Shown: piece after piece, positions 1 to 9,133 of the stretch
How positions within the stretch are numbered: position 1 is the stretch's first letter
How the letters are laid out: the number at the start of each line of letters is the position of its first letter
DNA from: Streptomyces uncialis
GTDB lineage: Bacteria; Actinomycetota; Actinomycetes; Streptomycetales; Streptomycetaceae
DNA length: 64,000 bases
Reading direction: 5' to 3'
NCBI RefSeq assembly: GCF_001905345.1
Contig: NZ_LFBV01000006.1
Coordinates: 62,001 to 126,000, forward strand
The notes under the pieces: model-generated
Database searches by the model: none
What the model was told of the DNA's origin: nothing
What the model saw: the letters and a program-made list of their open reading frames with translations, nothing else
Position numbers and translations under genes: made by a program

Positions 1-687
<687 letters not shown>

Positions 688-691
<4 letters not shown>

Positions 692-1341
692 GCGGGGGCT
701 CCATTCAGGGTGGGCGGCGTCGCCGCGCGGGAGCGCAGCCACCAGTCGCGCATGCCCCACAGGACGAGGGCGAGATAGATGACGTAGACGAGGCCCGAGA
801 AGGCGAGGCCGCTGCTGAACGCCAGGGGGACGCCGACGAGGTCGACGAGGAGCCAGGCGAACCAGAACTCGATCAGACCGCGGGCCTGGGCGACCATCGC
901 GGCGAGGGTGCCGACGAAGATGTACGCGTCGGGCCACGGGTTCCACGACAGGCTGGGCACGGCGGTGAAGAGCAGTCCGACGGCGGCGGTGCCGAGGGCG
1001 GTGCCGCCGAGCAGCAGTCCGCGTTCGCGCCAGGTGGCGAAGCGCACGGCGATGGAGCCGTCCTGGGCCTGCTGCCGTCCGTTGGTCCACTGGCGCCAGC
1101 CCCAGATGGCGACCCCGATGACGAGGAGCTGCTTGCCGACACCGCCCGCGAGTTCGGCGGAGGCGTAGGCGGCGACCAGGATCACCCCGGACACCAGCTG
1201 GGCGGGCCAGGTCCAGATGGAGCGGCGCCAGCCGAGCGCGAGGGCGATCAGCCCGATGGTGTTGCCGATCATGTCGGACCAGATGACGCGCTGGCCGAGG
1301 ACGGCGAACGCCTCGCTCTGGAGCCAGTCGAGCGCGCTCAT
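688..1341 (-). CDS. ribM: PnuC-family riboflavin transporter (RibM-like)
   Basis: This 217-residue protein is very hydrophobic, with about seven likely membrane segments, and has the PnuC-family pattern FWFAWLLVDLVG near residue 160 and short cytosolic loops. PnuC proteins carry nicotinamide riboside by facilitated diffusion. A subgroup encoded inside riboflavin operons, RibM of Streptomyces davaonensis and Corynebacterium, carries riboflavin instead. Position between ribE and ribBA, with 4-bp overlaps on both sides, argues for the RibM role; this is inferred from context, not from a substrate-specific residue. It should share the FMN-riboswitch control of the operon. The alternative is a true nicotinamide riboside transporter. 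Confidence 0.85.
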
Positions 1342-1940
1342 CCGGCACCCCCTCGGGCGCCGAGCAGCCGCTCGACGTACTTGGCGATCACGTCGACCTC
1401 CAGGTTGACCGGGTCGCCGGGCTGCTTGAGGCCGAGCGTGGTCAGGGCGAGGGTGGTGGGGATGAGGCTGATGGTGAAGCGGTCGGTGCCCGCGTCGACG
1501 ACGGTGAGGCTCACTCCGTCGACGGTGATGGAGCCCTTCTCCACGACGTAGCGGGAGAGGGTGTCCGGGAGGGAGACGGTGACGATCTCCCAGTGCTCCG
1601 AGGGCTCGCGGGCGATGATCCGGCCGGTGCCGTCGACATGGCCCTGCACGATGTGGCCGCCGAGCCGGTCGCCGACGGCGGTGGGCCGTTCCAGGTTGAC
1701 CCGGGAGCCGACGGTCAGGTCGCCGAGGCTGGAGCGGCTCAGGGTCTCCGCCATCACATCGGCGGTGAACTCGTCACCGGTGAGCTCCACGACGGTCAGA
1801 CAGACCCCGTTCACCGCGATGGAGTCGCCGTGCCCGGCGTCCTGGGTGACGACGGCGCCACGCAGCCGGAAGCGGGAGGCGTCACCGAGCTCCTCGATCG
1901 CGGTGACGTGGCCCAGCTCTTCGACGATTCCGGTGAACAC
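1338..1940 (-). CDS. ribE: Riboflavin synthase, alpha chain
   Basis: This 200-residue protein dismutates two 6,7-dimethyl-8-ribityllumazine molecules to riboflavin. It starts with the family hallmark MFTGIVEELG and has two tandem lumazine-binding barrels. Each carries the same kind of motif: GDSIAVNGVCLTV near residue 40 and GSITVDGVSLTV near residue 137. Length is normal. The GTG start follows a strong site (GAAGGAG, 6 nt spacing) and abuts the ribD stop directly; the 3' end overlaps ribM by 4 bp. The compact arrangement indicates one transcript and coupled translation. The lumazine synthase gene ribH is not in view and may lie beyond the left edge. Confidence 0.96.
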   Translation of the reverse strand: MFTGIVEELGHVTAIEELGDASRFRLRGAVVTQDAGHGDSIAVNGVCLTVVELTGDEFTADVMAETLSRSSLGDLTVGSRVNLERPTAVGDRLGGHIVQGHVDGTGRIIAREPSEHWEIVTVSLPDTLSRYVVEKGSITVDGVSLTVVDAGTDRFTISLIPTTLALTTLGLKQPGDPVNLEVDVIAKYVERLLGARGGAG

Positions 1941-3095
1941 TCAGATCTCCTTCGTGGAGGTGGGACGGCCCGCGGTCCCGGTCCCGGACCCGCTCCGGGG
2001 GACCGCGGTGATCCGGAGGTCGGCTCCGATACGGACGGCCTCCGTCATGTCGAGCCGCAACGCTTCGGGGAGGGTGGTGATTCCTGCGCCGTCCAGGGCG
2101 GCCGGTCCTGCGCCGAGCAGGACGGGCGCCAGATAGCCGATGACACGGTCCACCGCCCCGGCGGCGACGAAGGCCCCGGCGAGGGTCGCCCCGCCCTCCA
2201 GCAGCACGGACCGCACGCCCCGGACGTGCAGCTCGGCGAGCAGCGCGGGGACGGCGAGCCCGCCGCCGGGGGCGCGCGGCAGCCGTACGGTCCCGGGCCG
2301 TGCGCCGGGGTCGGCCGGACGGTGGGGGTAGGCGGGGGCGGGGGCGTCCTCGGCGATGGCGACGAGGGTGGGCGCGGCGTCGTCCAGGACCCGGGCGCCC
2401 GGCCGTACGGCGGTGGCGGAGGTGTCGACGACGACCCGCAGCGGCTGGACGGCGCCCTCGACGCCGCGGACCGCGAGATGCGGGTCGTCGGCGCGGGCGG
2501 TGCCGGAGCCGACGACCACGGCGTCGGACTCGGCGCGCAGCCGGTGGACGTCGGCGCGGGACTCGGCGGAGCTGATCCAGCGGCTGGTGCCGTCGGCGGC
2601 GGCGGTGCGGCCGTCGAGGGTGGCGGCGTACTTCCAGGTCACATGGGGGCGGCCACGGCGTACGGAGGTGAGCCAGGCGGCGTTCCCGGCGGCGGCCTCG
2701 GCGGCGAGGACGCCCGCCTCGACGTCGACACCGGCCGCGCGGAGGGTCGCGCCGCCGCCGGTGGCGGCCGGGTCGGGGTCGCCGACGGCGTAGACCACTC
2801 GGGTGACCCCGGCGGCGACGAGGGCCTGTGAGCAGGGGCCGGTGCGGCCGGTGTGGTCGCAGGGTTCGAGGGTGACGACGGCGGTGGCGCCCCGGGCGCG
2901 TTCCCCGGCGGCGCGCAGGGCGTGGATCTCGGCGTGCGGTCCGCCCGCGCGCTGGTGGTGGCCCTCGCCGACGACCTCGCCCCGGGCGTCGAGGAGTACA
3001 CAGCCGACGACGGGATTGGGGCTCGTGGCGCCGAGTGCGCGCGCGGCGAGCGCGATCGCGTGCCGCATGGCGGCTGTTTCGGCTGGGGTGGCCAC
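1941..3095 (-). CDS. ribD: Bifunctional pyrimidine deaminase / reductase RibD
   Basis: RibD performs two successive riboflavin steps: deamination of the diaminopyrimidine, then NADPH reduction of the ribosyl group. The N-terminal deaminase domain shows zinc and proton-shuttle residues HAE at 54-56 and PCDHTGRTGPC at 78-88. The C-terminal reductase domain begins near TWKYAATLDGRTA and includes SVLLEGGATLAGAF. The GTG at 3095 was chosen because AGGAG lies about 7 nt upstream; an internal ATG at 3068 would cut into the deaminase. Length 384 aa is normal. It is the first gene after the FMN riboswitch and lies about 160 nt downstream of it. The last 20 residues, Gly/Ser/Thr-rich, look species-specific. 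Confidence 0.95.
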   Translation of the reverse strand: MATPAETAAMRHAIALAARALGATSPNPVVGCVLLDARGEVVGEGHHQRAGGPHAEIHALRAAGERARGATAVVTLEPCDHTGRTGPCSQALVAAGVTRVVYAVGDPDPAATGGGATLRAAGVDVEAGVLAAEAAAGNAAWLTSVRRGRPHVTWKYAATLDGRTAAADGTSRWISSAESRADVHRLRAESDAVVVGSGTARADDPHLAVRGVEGAVQPLRVVVDTSATAVRPGARVLDDAAPTLVAIAEDAPAPAYPHRPADPGARPGTVRLPRAPGGGLAVPALLAELHVRGVRSVLLEGGATLAGAFVAAGAVDRVIGYLAPVLLGAGPAALDGAGITTLPEALRLDMTEAVRIGADLRITAVPRSGSGTGTAGRPTSTKEI

Positions 3096-3252
3096 CGGAT
3101 GCTCCTGCCTCTTGGGGCACGGACTCCGGGGCCTGTCACGAGGACAGTGGACACGGACGGGAACACACCGGGAACGCCTGCTCGCGGACCGTCCCCACAG
3201 GGAACGGAACCGACGGCGGCGCACACTGGTGCATGCCTGCCCGCCGCGCACT

Positions 3253-3374
3253 GCCTCCCATCCGGACTTTAACCGTCGGTCCAGGAATTTCACCTGGTCA
3301 ACCGGCCACTGGACGTGGCCGGGTCGCGGACTGTAACCGCCGGTTCGGACTTTCACCGACCCCGGAGTGCGCTG
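3253..3374 (-). promoter_or_regulatory. FMN riboswitch (RFN element)
   Basis: Read on the minus strand, the leader contains the RFN signature blocks in order: GGGGTCGGTGAAAGTCCG, AACCGGCGGTTACAGTCCGC, then CAGGTGAAATTCCTGG and ACCGACGGTTAAAGTCCGGA. These are the conserved arms and internal-loop sequences of the FMN aptamer, so binding of FMN should lower expression of ribD-ribE-ribM-ribBA. About 160 nt separate the aptamer from the ribD start. I see a small CTGTC/GACAG hairpin in that spacer but no clear intrinsic terminator, so whether control is at termination or at translation cannot be decided from sequence. Confidence 0.95.
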
Positions 3375-4010
3375 CTACTGGTACCCAACCAGTTTGCCAC
3401 GGTCGCCGCGCGGCCATGCGGGCGAGCTGTTGTGTGCTGGCTCACAGGGCGGCGCAGAGGGGCGTACGGCACCCGTCCCGGGCATCAACTCCGCTTCCGG
3501 ACAACTGGCTTGGAGCAGGTACATACCTATTGACGGGGTCGCGGCGGGCTCCCTACTGTCTGCGTGACCCCCGAGGGGAGTCCTGCCCGAGGGCGCGTCC
3601 CGCGTCCGGCGGAACGCCCGGCGGCGGACTCTCGGCCCTTGCCCGCCGCCGGGTCCAGGGCCTGCCGAAGACGGCCCCTGAGCCCCTGCCGGTCCGCGTC
3701 ACGACCTCCGGGCCCGCCGGGCCGGTGACCAGCGCGCGCCGCCCGGGAGGCGGATACAGCAGTGCCCGGGTGCCGGACGGCGGCGGATGCCCCCAGGGCC
3801 GGGGCCACGGGCCCGTACACGGTGCCGAACCCCGGCAGGCTCATCCGTCCGGCGCCGGGCACCGACCCGGGGACCGGCAAGCGGCCGTGCGGGGCCGATC
3901 GGGTGCGCCGTGGCGGGGGGTTGTCACAAAAGCCGGGGCCCGCCGGTTCTCCGTGGTGAGCGGTGTCCCGGCCGGGGCACCGGCACCGGGTGGCGAAGGG
4001 CGGACGGACG
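3375..4010. other. Divergent intergenic region between the rib leader and an NAD(P)-binding gene
   Basis: These 636 bases hold no convincing gene; open frames here are GC-driven and lack start signals. The region must hold the riboflavin promoter on the minus strand. On the plus strand TTGACG (3530-3535) and TACTGT (3554-3559) are separated by 18 bp and match a housekeeping sigma promoter, but the next gene starts 450 nt downstream, so its target is uncertain. Confidence 0.5.
3530..3559 (+). promoter_or_regulatory. Candidate sigma-70-type promoter
   Basis: TTGACG, 18-bp spacer, TACTGT on the plus strand. The match is reasonable for a Streptomyces HrdB-type promoter (TTGACN, TANNNT), but no transcript start is visible and the distance to the next plus-strand gene is long. 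Confidence 0.3.
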
Positions 4011-4784
4011 ATGACGACGATGCTGGTGACCGGGGGAACGGGCACGCTCGGCAGGCTGGTGGTGGAGCGGCTGCGGGGCGCGGGGCACGAGGTCCGGGTG
4101 CTGAGCCGGTCCTCGCAGCCGTACGCGGTCGACCTGGTCAAGGGCACCGGGCCGCTGGACGACGCGGTCACCGGGGTGGAGGTGGTCGTGCACTGCGCGA
4201 GCGGGCGGCGCGGGGACGAGGCGGCGGCGTGGAACCTGATCGAGGCGGCCCGCCGGGCCGGGGTGCGGCATCTGGTGTACATCTCGATCGTCGGCGTCGA
4301 CCGGGTGCCGTTCGGCTACTACCGCGCGAAGCACGCGGTGGAGGGGCGGATCGCGTCGTCGGGGCTCGGCTGGACCGTGCTGCGCGCGACCCAGTTCCAC
4401 GATCTGGTGCTGACCCTGCTGACGGCGCTCGCCAGGCCGCCGGTGATGTTCGTGCCGGCGGGTGTCGCGGACCAGCCGGTCGAGGTGCGGGAGGTCGCGG
4501 ACCGGCTGGCTCAGCTGGCGGCCGGGGAGCCCGCCGGGCGGGTGCCCGACCTGGGCGGGCCGCAGGTGCTGGAGTTCCGGGAGCTGGCGGCGGCGTATCA
4601 GGCGGCCGGTGGGCGACGGCGGCGGATCGTGCCGGTACGGCTGCCGGGGAAGCTGGTGGGGGCGCTGCGCTCAGGTGCTCATCTGGCCCCGGAACGCGCG
4701 GTCGGGCGGGTGACGTTCGCGGATTTCCTGACCAGCGTCCGCGGGCCGTCGAAGGGGGCGGGCGGGGAGAACAGCTCGTCCTGA
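4011..4784 (+). CDS. NAD(P)-binding, NmrA-like atypical short-chain reductase
   Basis: A 257-residue cytosolic protein with an N-terminal Rossmann motif TGGTGTLG (residues 7-14, GxxGxxG) followed by a segment typical of NmrA/epimerase-like SDRs: VVHCASGRRGDE, then LVYISIVGVDRVPFGYYRAK, where Tyr and Lys can serve as the SDR pair. Proteins of this type bind NAD(P) and either reduce small substrates or sense the redox state; the substrate is not predictable. The ATG at 4011 follows a weak AAGGG site and was preferred over an upstream in-frame ATG at 3963 that adds only a basic leader. Its last 106 bp overlap the 3' end of the convergent ROK gene. Confidence 0.8.
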   Translation: MTTMLVTGGTGTLGRLVVERLRGAGHEVRVLSRSSQPYAVDLVKGTGPLDDAVTGVEVVVHCASGRRGDEAAAWNLIEAARRAGVRHLVYISIVGVDRVPFGYYRAKHAVEGRIASSGLGWTVLRATQFHDLVLTLLTALARPPVMFVPAGVADQPVEVREVADRLAQLAAGEPAGRVPDLGGPQVLEFRELAAAYQAAGGRRRRIVPVRLPGKLVGALRSGAHLAPERAVGRVTFADFLTSVRGPSKGAGGENSSS

Positions 4785-5950
4785 GCGGCGTCCCGGGCGG
4801 TGAACAGGGCGCCCCGCAGCACACCCGAGCCGCCCAGTTCCCCCGCTCTGACCTCGGTGGGCAGGGGTGACATCGCGGCGAGGCGGGCGCCGACCCGGGC
4901 GGCGAGTCCGGCTCCCCCGGCATGGCCGACCTCGCCGCCGAGCACCACGCAGCCGGGGTCGAGGACGGCGGTGACGGACGCGGCGGCGAGCGCGATCCGT
5001 CCGGCGAGTTCGTCCAGGAACGCGTCCGCGTCCGGGGCACCCGCGTCCGTGGCCGCCGCGGCCACCGCCGCGCGGACCACGGCGGCGGCGGGCGGTTCGT
5101 GCGGCTGCGGCTCGGCCGTCAGCCCGTGGCGGGCGGCGAGCGCGACGACGGCCGCCGACCCGGCGAGGGTGTGGAACCCGCCGTCGCAGGAGGTGGCGGA
5201 GGGCAGACCGCCGGTGCCCGGCACCGGCAGGAAACCGATCTCGCCGGTGCCGCCGGAGGCTCCCCGGCGCAGGACGCCGTCCAGGACGACGGCCGCGCCC
5301 ACGCCGTGGTCCAGCCAGAGCAGGACGAAGGTGTCGCGGTCCCGGGCCGCTCCGGCGCGCTGTTCGGCGAGGGCCGCGAGATTGGTCTCGTTCTCCACGA
5401 GGACCGAGGCGGGCACGCGTTCCTGGAGGGCGGCCATCAGTCCCCGGTGCCAGGCGGGCAGTCCCGAGGCACCGCGCAGCACCCCGGTCACCGGATCGAT
5501 CAGACCGGGCGCGCCGATGCCGACGCTGTGCAGGGCCGGGGCCCCGGCCCTGCGGACGGCCCGCTCGACCAGGGCGACGGCCCGGTCCACGGCCTCCTCG
5601 GTGGCCGTCCCGGCGGGGACGGGTGCCGCCGCCTCGGCGCGGACCCGCCCGAGCAGATCGGCGACGACGACGGCGACGCTGTGGGTGCGCACGTCGAGCG
5701 CGCCCAGGTACGCGTACTCGGCGACGATCCCGTAGAGCCGGGCGTTGGGGCCGCGCCGCTCGGCGCCGGCCTCCCCGACGACGGTGATCAGACCGCTGTC
5801 CTGGAGTCGTTCGACGAGGTCGGAGACGCTCGGCCGGGACAGTCCGGTGAGCTGTTTGAGCTGGGCCGCGGTCAGCGGGCCCTCGCTCTGGAGCAGCCGC
5901 AGCGCGAGCCGGTCGTTGATGGCGCGGGCCGTACTCGGGGATGCGGGCAT
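4679..5950 (-). CDS. ROK-family transcriptional regulator
   Basis: A 423-residue regulator of the NagC/XylR type. Residues about 20-60 form a winged helix (LTAAQLKQLTGLSRPSVSDL). The rest is a sugar-kinase-like ROK domain with NETNLAALAE and GVGAAVVLDGVLRRGASG. The usual zinc motif CxCGxxGCxE is not seen; only SCDGGFHTLAG lies at that place, so zinc binding is probably lost or altered. Such proteins repress sugar genes until a sugar or sugar phosphate binds. The divergent MFS gene and a perfect palindrome between them (6004-6024) suggest it controls that transporter and itself. The tail after the ROK fold overlaps the convergent reductase gene by 106 bp. Confidence 0.88.
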   Translation of the reverse strand: MPASPSTARAINDRLALRLLQSEGPLTAAQLKQLTGLSRPSVSDLVERLQDSGLITVVGEAGAERRGPNARLYGIVAEYAYLGALDVRTHSVAVVVADLLGRVRAEAAAPVPAGTATEEAVDRAVALVERAVRRAGAPALHSVGIGAPGLIDPVTGVLRGASGLPAWHRGLMAALQERVPASVLVENETNLAALAEQRAGAARDRDTFVLLWLDHGVGAAVVLDGVLRRGASGGTGEIGFLPVPGTGGLPSATSCDGGFHTLAGSAAVVALAARHGLTAEPQPHEPPAAAVVRAAVAAAATDAGAPDADAFLDELAGRIALAAASVTAVLDPGCVVLGGEVGHAGGAGLAARVGARLAAMSPLPTEVRAGELGGSGVLRGALFTARDAAQDELFSPPAPFDGPRTLVRKSANVTRPTARSGAR

Positions 5951-6003
5951 GCGGCGATCCTTCCAGATCCGTGCGGCCCCCGGCCTGCGACCCGGGGTCT
6001 ATT

Positions 6004-6024
6004 TATCAGGCAGGGTTCCTGATA
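6004..6024. promoter_or_regulatory. Palindromic operator between the ROK regulator and the MFS gene
   Basis: Perfect inverted repeat TATCAGG, 7-bp centre, CCTGATA, in an AT-rich pocket of the divergent intergenic region. ROK repressors bind palindromes of this size. Its place between both start sites fits control of both genes; the assignment is inferred. Confidence 0.6.
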
Positions 6025-6110
6025 GTTTACGCGGCGGCCGTTCCTCCTGGACCGGTCCGGGTACGGGAACCAGGGCCGGCAGGCCGGGGAGAGCGGGAGG
6101 GCGGTACCTG

Positions 6111-7340
6111 ATGGGCAGCACGGGGAGCGGGAAGACGCACGACATCACGGAGGTGCGCCGGGCGAGGTTCGCCGTGGCGGCGGTGTTCTGTGTGCACGGC
6201 GCGGTGACGGGTTCGTTCGCCACCCGGGTGCCGTGGATCGCGGACCACGCGTCCGTGAGCGCGGGCCAGTTGGGGGTGGCGCTCGCCTTCCCGGCGATCG
6301 GCGCGGCACTGGCGATGCCGCTCGCGGGCCGGATCAGCCACCGGTTCGGCGCGCGGGCCGCGCTGCGCGGGCTACTGGCCCTGTGGACCCTGGCGCTGGT
6401 ACTGCCCGCGCTCGCGCCGAACCTGCTGACGCTGTGCGCCGCGCTCCTGGTCTACGGGGCCAGCGCGGGGATGTCCGACGTGGCGATGAACGCGCTGGGT
6501 ATCGACATCGAGAACCGGCTCGGCAAGTCGATCATGTCCGGGCTGCACGGCTGGTGGAGCGTGGGCGCCCTGGTCGGCTCGGCGGGCGGCACCCTCGCCG
6601 CCCATCTGGGCACCGACGCACGTATCCATCACGCCCTGGCGGCCCTGGTGCTGACCGCGCTCGGGCTGCTCGCCTGCCGCCACGTACTGGATCTGCGGGC
6701 GCGGGCGGACGAGGAGCCGCCGCCGCGGTTCTCGCTGCCGCCGCGTTCGGCGCTGCTGATCGGCATGGTCGGCTTCTGCGCGGTGTTCGCGGAGGGCGCG
6801 AGCCTCGACTGGTCGGCGGTGTACCTGCGGGACGTGCTCGGTTCCTCGGCCGGTCTCGCGGCGGCGTCCACCACGGGCTTCACCCTGACGATGGCGGTGG
6901 CGCGGATCGCGGGCGACCGGATCGTGGACCGGTTCGGCGCGGTGCGCACGGTACGGGTGAGCGGCGCGCTCGCCACTCTCGGCGGGCTGCTGGTCGTGAC
7001 GGGGAACAACGCGGCGGTGGTCATGAGCGGGTTCGCGCTGCTGGGCCTCGGGGTCGCGGTCGTCGTACCGCTGGCGTTCGCGGCGGCCGGGCGCAGCGGC
7101 CCGAACGCGAGTCAGGCCATCGCGGGGGTCGCGACCGTCACCTACACCTCGGGGCTCATCGCGCCCTCGGCGATCGGGACGCTCGCGGATCTGACGAGCC
7201 TGGTGGTGTCGTTCGGGGTGGTGACGGTGCTGGCGTTCGGGCTGATCGCCTTCGCGGGGGTGCTGCGGTCGGCGGAACGGACCACGGCCCCTGCCGGGAT
7301 CACCCCCGCGGAGACGGCGGTTCCCGACCCGCGGGCCTGA
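6111..7340 (+). CDS. Major facilitator superfamily transporter
   Basis: A 409-residue integral membrane protein with about 12 hydrophobic segments and an MFS loop RISHRFGARAALRG near residue 80 (a variant of the GxLaDrxGrkxxl motif); a second related loop GDRIVDRFGAVRT lies in the C-terminal half. The sequence GASAGMSDVAMNALGIDIE in the middle is typical of the YbjJ/FucP-like group. The substrate is unknown: sugar or drug-like compounds are both possible. Divergence from a ROK regulator with a shared operator favours a carbohydrate-related ligand. The ATG at 6111 is taken as the start because the residues upstream are unrelated, basic and variable. No partner gene follows within 300 bp. Confidence 0.85.
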   Translation: MGSTGSGKTHDITEVRRARFAVAAVFCVHGAVTGSFATRVPWIADHASVSAGQLGVALAFPAIGAALAMPLAGRISHRFGARAALRGLLALWTLALVLPALAPNLLTLCAALLVYGASAGMSDVAMNALGIDIENRLGKSIMSGLHGWWSVGALVGSAGGTLAAHLGTDARIHHALAALVLTALGLLACRHVLDLRARADEEPPPRFSLPPRSALLIGMVGFCAVFAEGASLDWSAVYLRDVLGSSAGLAAASTTGFTLTMAVARIAGDRIVDRFGAVRTVRVSGALATLGGLLVVTGNNAAVVMSGFALLGLGVAVVVPLAFAAAGRSGPNASQAIAGVATVTYTSGLIAPSAIGTLADLTSLVVSFGVVTVLAFGLIAFAGVLRSAERTTAPAGITPAETAVPDPRA

Positions 7341-7690
7341 AGCGCTCGTTCCGGCGGACGGGGACGGGGACGGCGACGGGGCGCGGGTGAGAGCGGGGCG
7401 CGGGCGGGGCCCCGGGTGAGAGCGAGGCCACGGGCGGGGCCTCGGGCGAGGGCGTCCGTCGCGGGCGGCCAAGGGTGCGCGGGCGGCGGAGGGTGCGCGG
7501 CGGAGGGTGCCGGGCTCGCCGGACATCCGAGCCGGACCGTACCCGTCCGCACCCGGCCCGCTACCCGGCCGCACCGGTCCCCACCCCTCCGTACCGGTGC
7601 TGACCTGGCCGGTGCCGTCCGACGGGGAGCGATCGGCGGACGCTTAACATGTCCACGATCATCCCCGGCGTACAGAAAGTGACCTCTTCC
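7341..7690. other. Intergenic region with a short degenerate tandem repeat
   Basis: No gene is supported. At about 7384-7454 there is a GC-rich tandem repeat of period 29-30 bp, about 2.5 copies, built on CGGGTGAGAGCGRGGC. The stretch just before the permease (TTAACATG at 7645-7652) is the only AT-richer spot. Confidence 0.5.
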
Positions 7691-9106
7691 ATGGATCTCG
7701 GTGTGCGCTGGAAGCTGCACGGTGACGGACGGACCCCCGCCCCGGGCGCCGTCGTCCGGCCGGACGAGCGGCTTTCGTGGCCGCGGACGTTCGGTCTGGG
7801 CGCGCAGCATGTGGTGGCGATGTTCGGGGCGTCGTTCGTCGCACCCGTGCTGATGGGTCTGGACCCCAACCTCGCGATCATGATGTCCGGGGTCGCGACG
7901 GCCATCTTCCTGCTCGCCACCAAGGGCCGGGTGCCCAGCTATCTGGGCTGTTCGCTGTCCTTCGTGGGCGTCGCCGCGGTGATCCGGGCGCAGGGCGGCA
8001 CCAGCGCGACGGTGACCGGCGCGGTGTTCGTGGTCGGCGTGGCGCTGTTCCTGGTCGGCGTCGCGGTGCAGCGGTTCGGGGCGCGGATCATCCACGCGGC
8101 GATGCCGCCGATCGTGACGGGCGCGGTCGTCATGCTGATCGGCTTCAACCTCGCACCGGTGACGGCCGCCACGTACTGGCCGCAGGACCAGTGGACGGCT
8201 CTGCTGACGATGCTGTTCACGGGCCTGGCCGTGGTGTGTCTGCGGGGCTTCTGGTCACGGATCGCGATCTTCCTCGGGCTGATCTTCGGGTACGCCGTCT
8301 CCTGGCTGTTCGACCTGGTCTTCGGGCGTATCCACTCCAACGACGGCTCGGGCAAGGTGGTCGACCACTGGCGGCTGGACCTGTCGGCGGTGGGCCCGGC
8401 GGACTGGGTCGGGCTGCCGTCCTTCCACGGCCCGTCCTTCGAGTGGTCCGCGATCCTGGTCGCGCTGCCGGTCGTCATCGCGCTGGTCGCGGAGAACGCG
8501 GGCCATGTGAAGGCGGTCGGTGAGATGACCGGTGACCCGCTGGACGACAAGCTGGGTACCGCGATCTCGGCCGACGGCGCCGCGTCGATGCTGTCCACCG
8601 CGGTCGGCGGGCCGCCCAACACCACGTACTCCGAGAACATCGGGGTGATGGCCGCGACCCGGGTCTACTCGACGGCCGCGTACTGGGCGGCGGCCGCCTT
8701 CGCGCTGCTGTTCGGGCTCTGCCCCAAGTTCGGGGCGGTGGTGGCCGCGATCCCCGGCGGGGTGCTCGGCGGGATCACCGTGATCCTCTACGGGATGATC
8801 GGGCTGCTCGGCGCGCAGATCTGGATCAACGCGGGGGTCGATCTGCGCAATCCGCTGAACCTGGTGCCCGCCGCGGCGGGCATCATCATCGGCGTCGGCA
8901 ACGTCACCCTGGAGTTCACCGACACCTTCTCGCTGAGCGGTATCGCGCTGGGCACCATCGTCGTGATCACCGGCTATCACGTGCTGCGCGCGCTGGCCCC
9001 CGCCCATCTCAAGACCCAGGAGCCGTTGCTGGACTCGGGCACGTCCGCGTACGACACACCGCCCGGCGGCGGTTCGAAGGACGAGGAGAGCGGCACCGGG
9101 AAGTAG
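7691..9106 (+). CDS. NCS2-family nucleobase (uracil/xanthine) permease
   Basis: A 471-residue polytopic membrane protein of the UraA/UapA type, which imports uracil or xanthine with protons. Family marks are GLGAQHVVAMFGASFVAPVL near residue 35, the helix-breaking VALVAENAGHVKAVGEMTG, and SMLSTAVGGPPNTTYSENIGV, the substrate-binding segment; QH and AENxGH positions match functional members. About 14 membrane segments are expected. An in-frame ATG at 7649 would add 14 residues without a ribosome-binding site; 7691 (MDLGVRWKLH) fits the usual N-terminus better, but this is not certain. The C-terminal 30 residues are hydrophilic and Gly/Ser-rich. It converges with the GH6 gene, leaving only 27 bp. 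Confidence 0.9.
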   Translation: MDLGVRWKLHGDGRTPAPGAVVRPDERLSWPRTFGLGAQHVVAMFGASFVAPVLMGLDPNLAIMMSGVATAIFLLATKGRVPSYLGCSLSFVGVAAVIRAQGGTSATVTGAVFVVGVALFLVGVAVQRFGARIIHAAMPPIVTGAVVMLIGFNLAPVTAATYWPQDQWTALLTMLFTGLAVVCLRGFWSRIAIFLGLIFGYAVSWLFDLVFGRIHSNDGSGKVVDHWRLDLSAVGPADWVGLPSFHGPSFEWSAILVALPVVIALVAENAGHVKAVGEMTGDPLDDKLGTAISADGAASMLSTAVGGPPNTTYSENIGVMAATRVYSTAAYWAAAAFALLFGLCPKFGAVVAAIPGGVLGGITVILYGMIGLLGAQIWINAGVDLRNPLNLVPAAAGIIIGVGNVTLEFTDTFSLSGIALGTIVVITGYHVLRALAPAHLKTQEPLLDSGTSAYDTPPGGGSKDEESGTGK

Positions 9107-9133
9107 CCGCCATGCCCCGGTGGTCCCCCGGTG

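Noticed and set aside
3035..4870. Long plus-strand open frame spanning the rib leader and the reductase gene
   Set aside because: It is antisense to the FMN riboswitch and out of frame with the real NAD(P)-binding gene; composition is Arg/Gly/Pro-rich GC noise.
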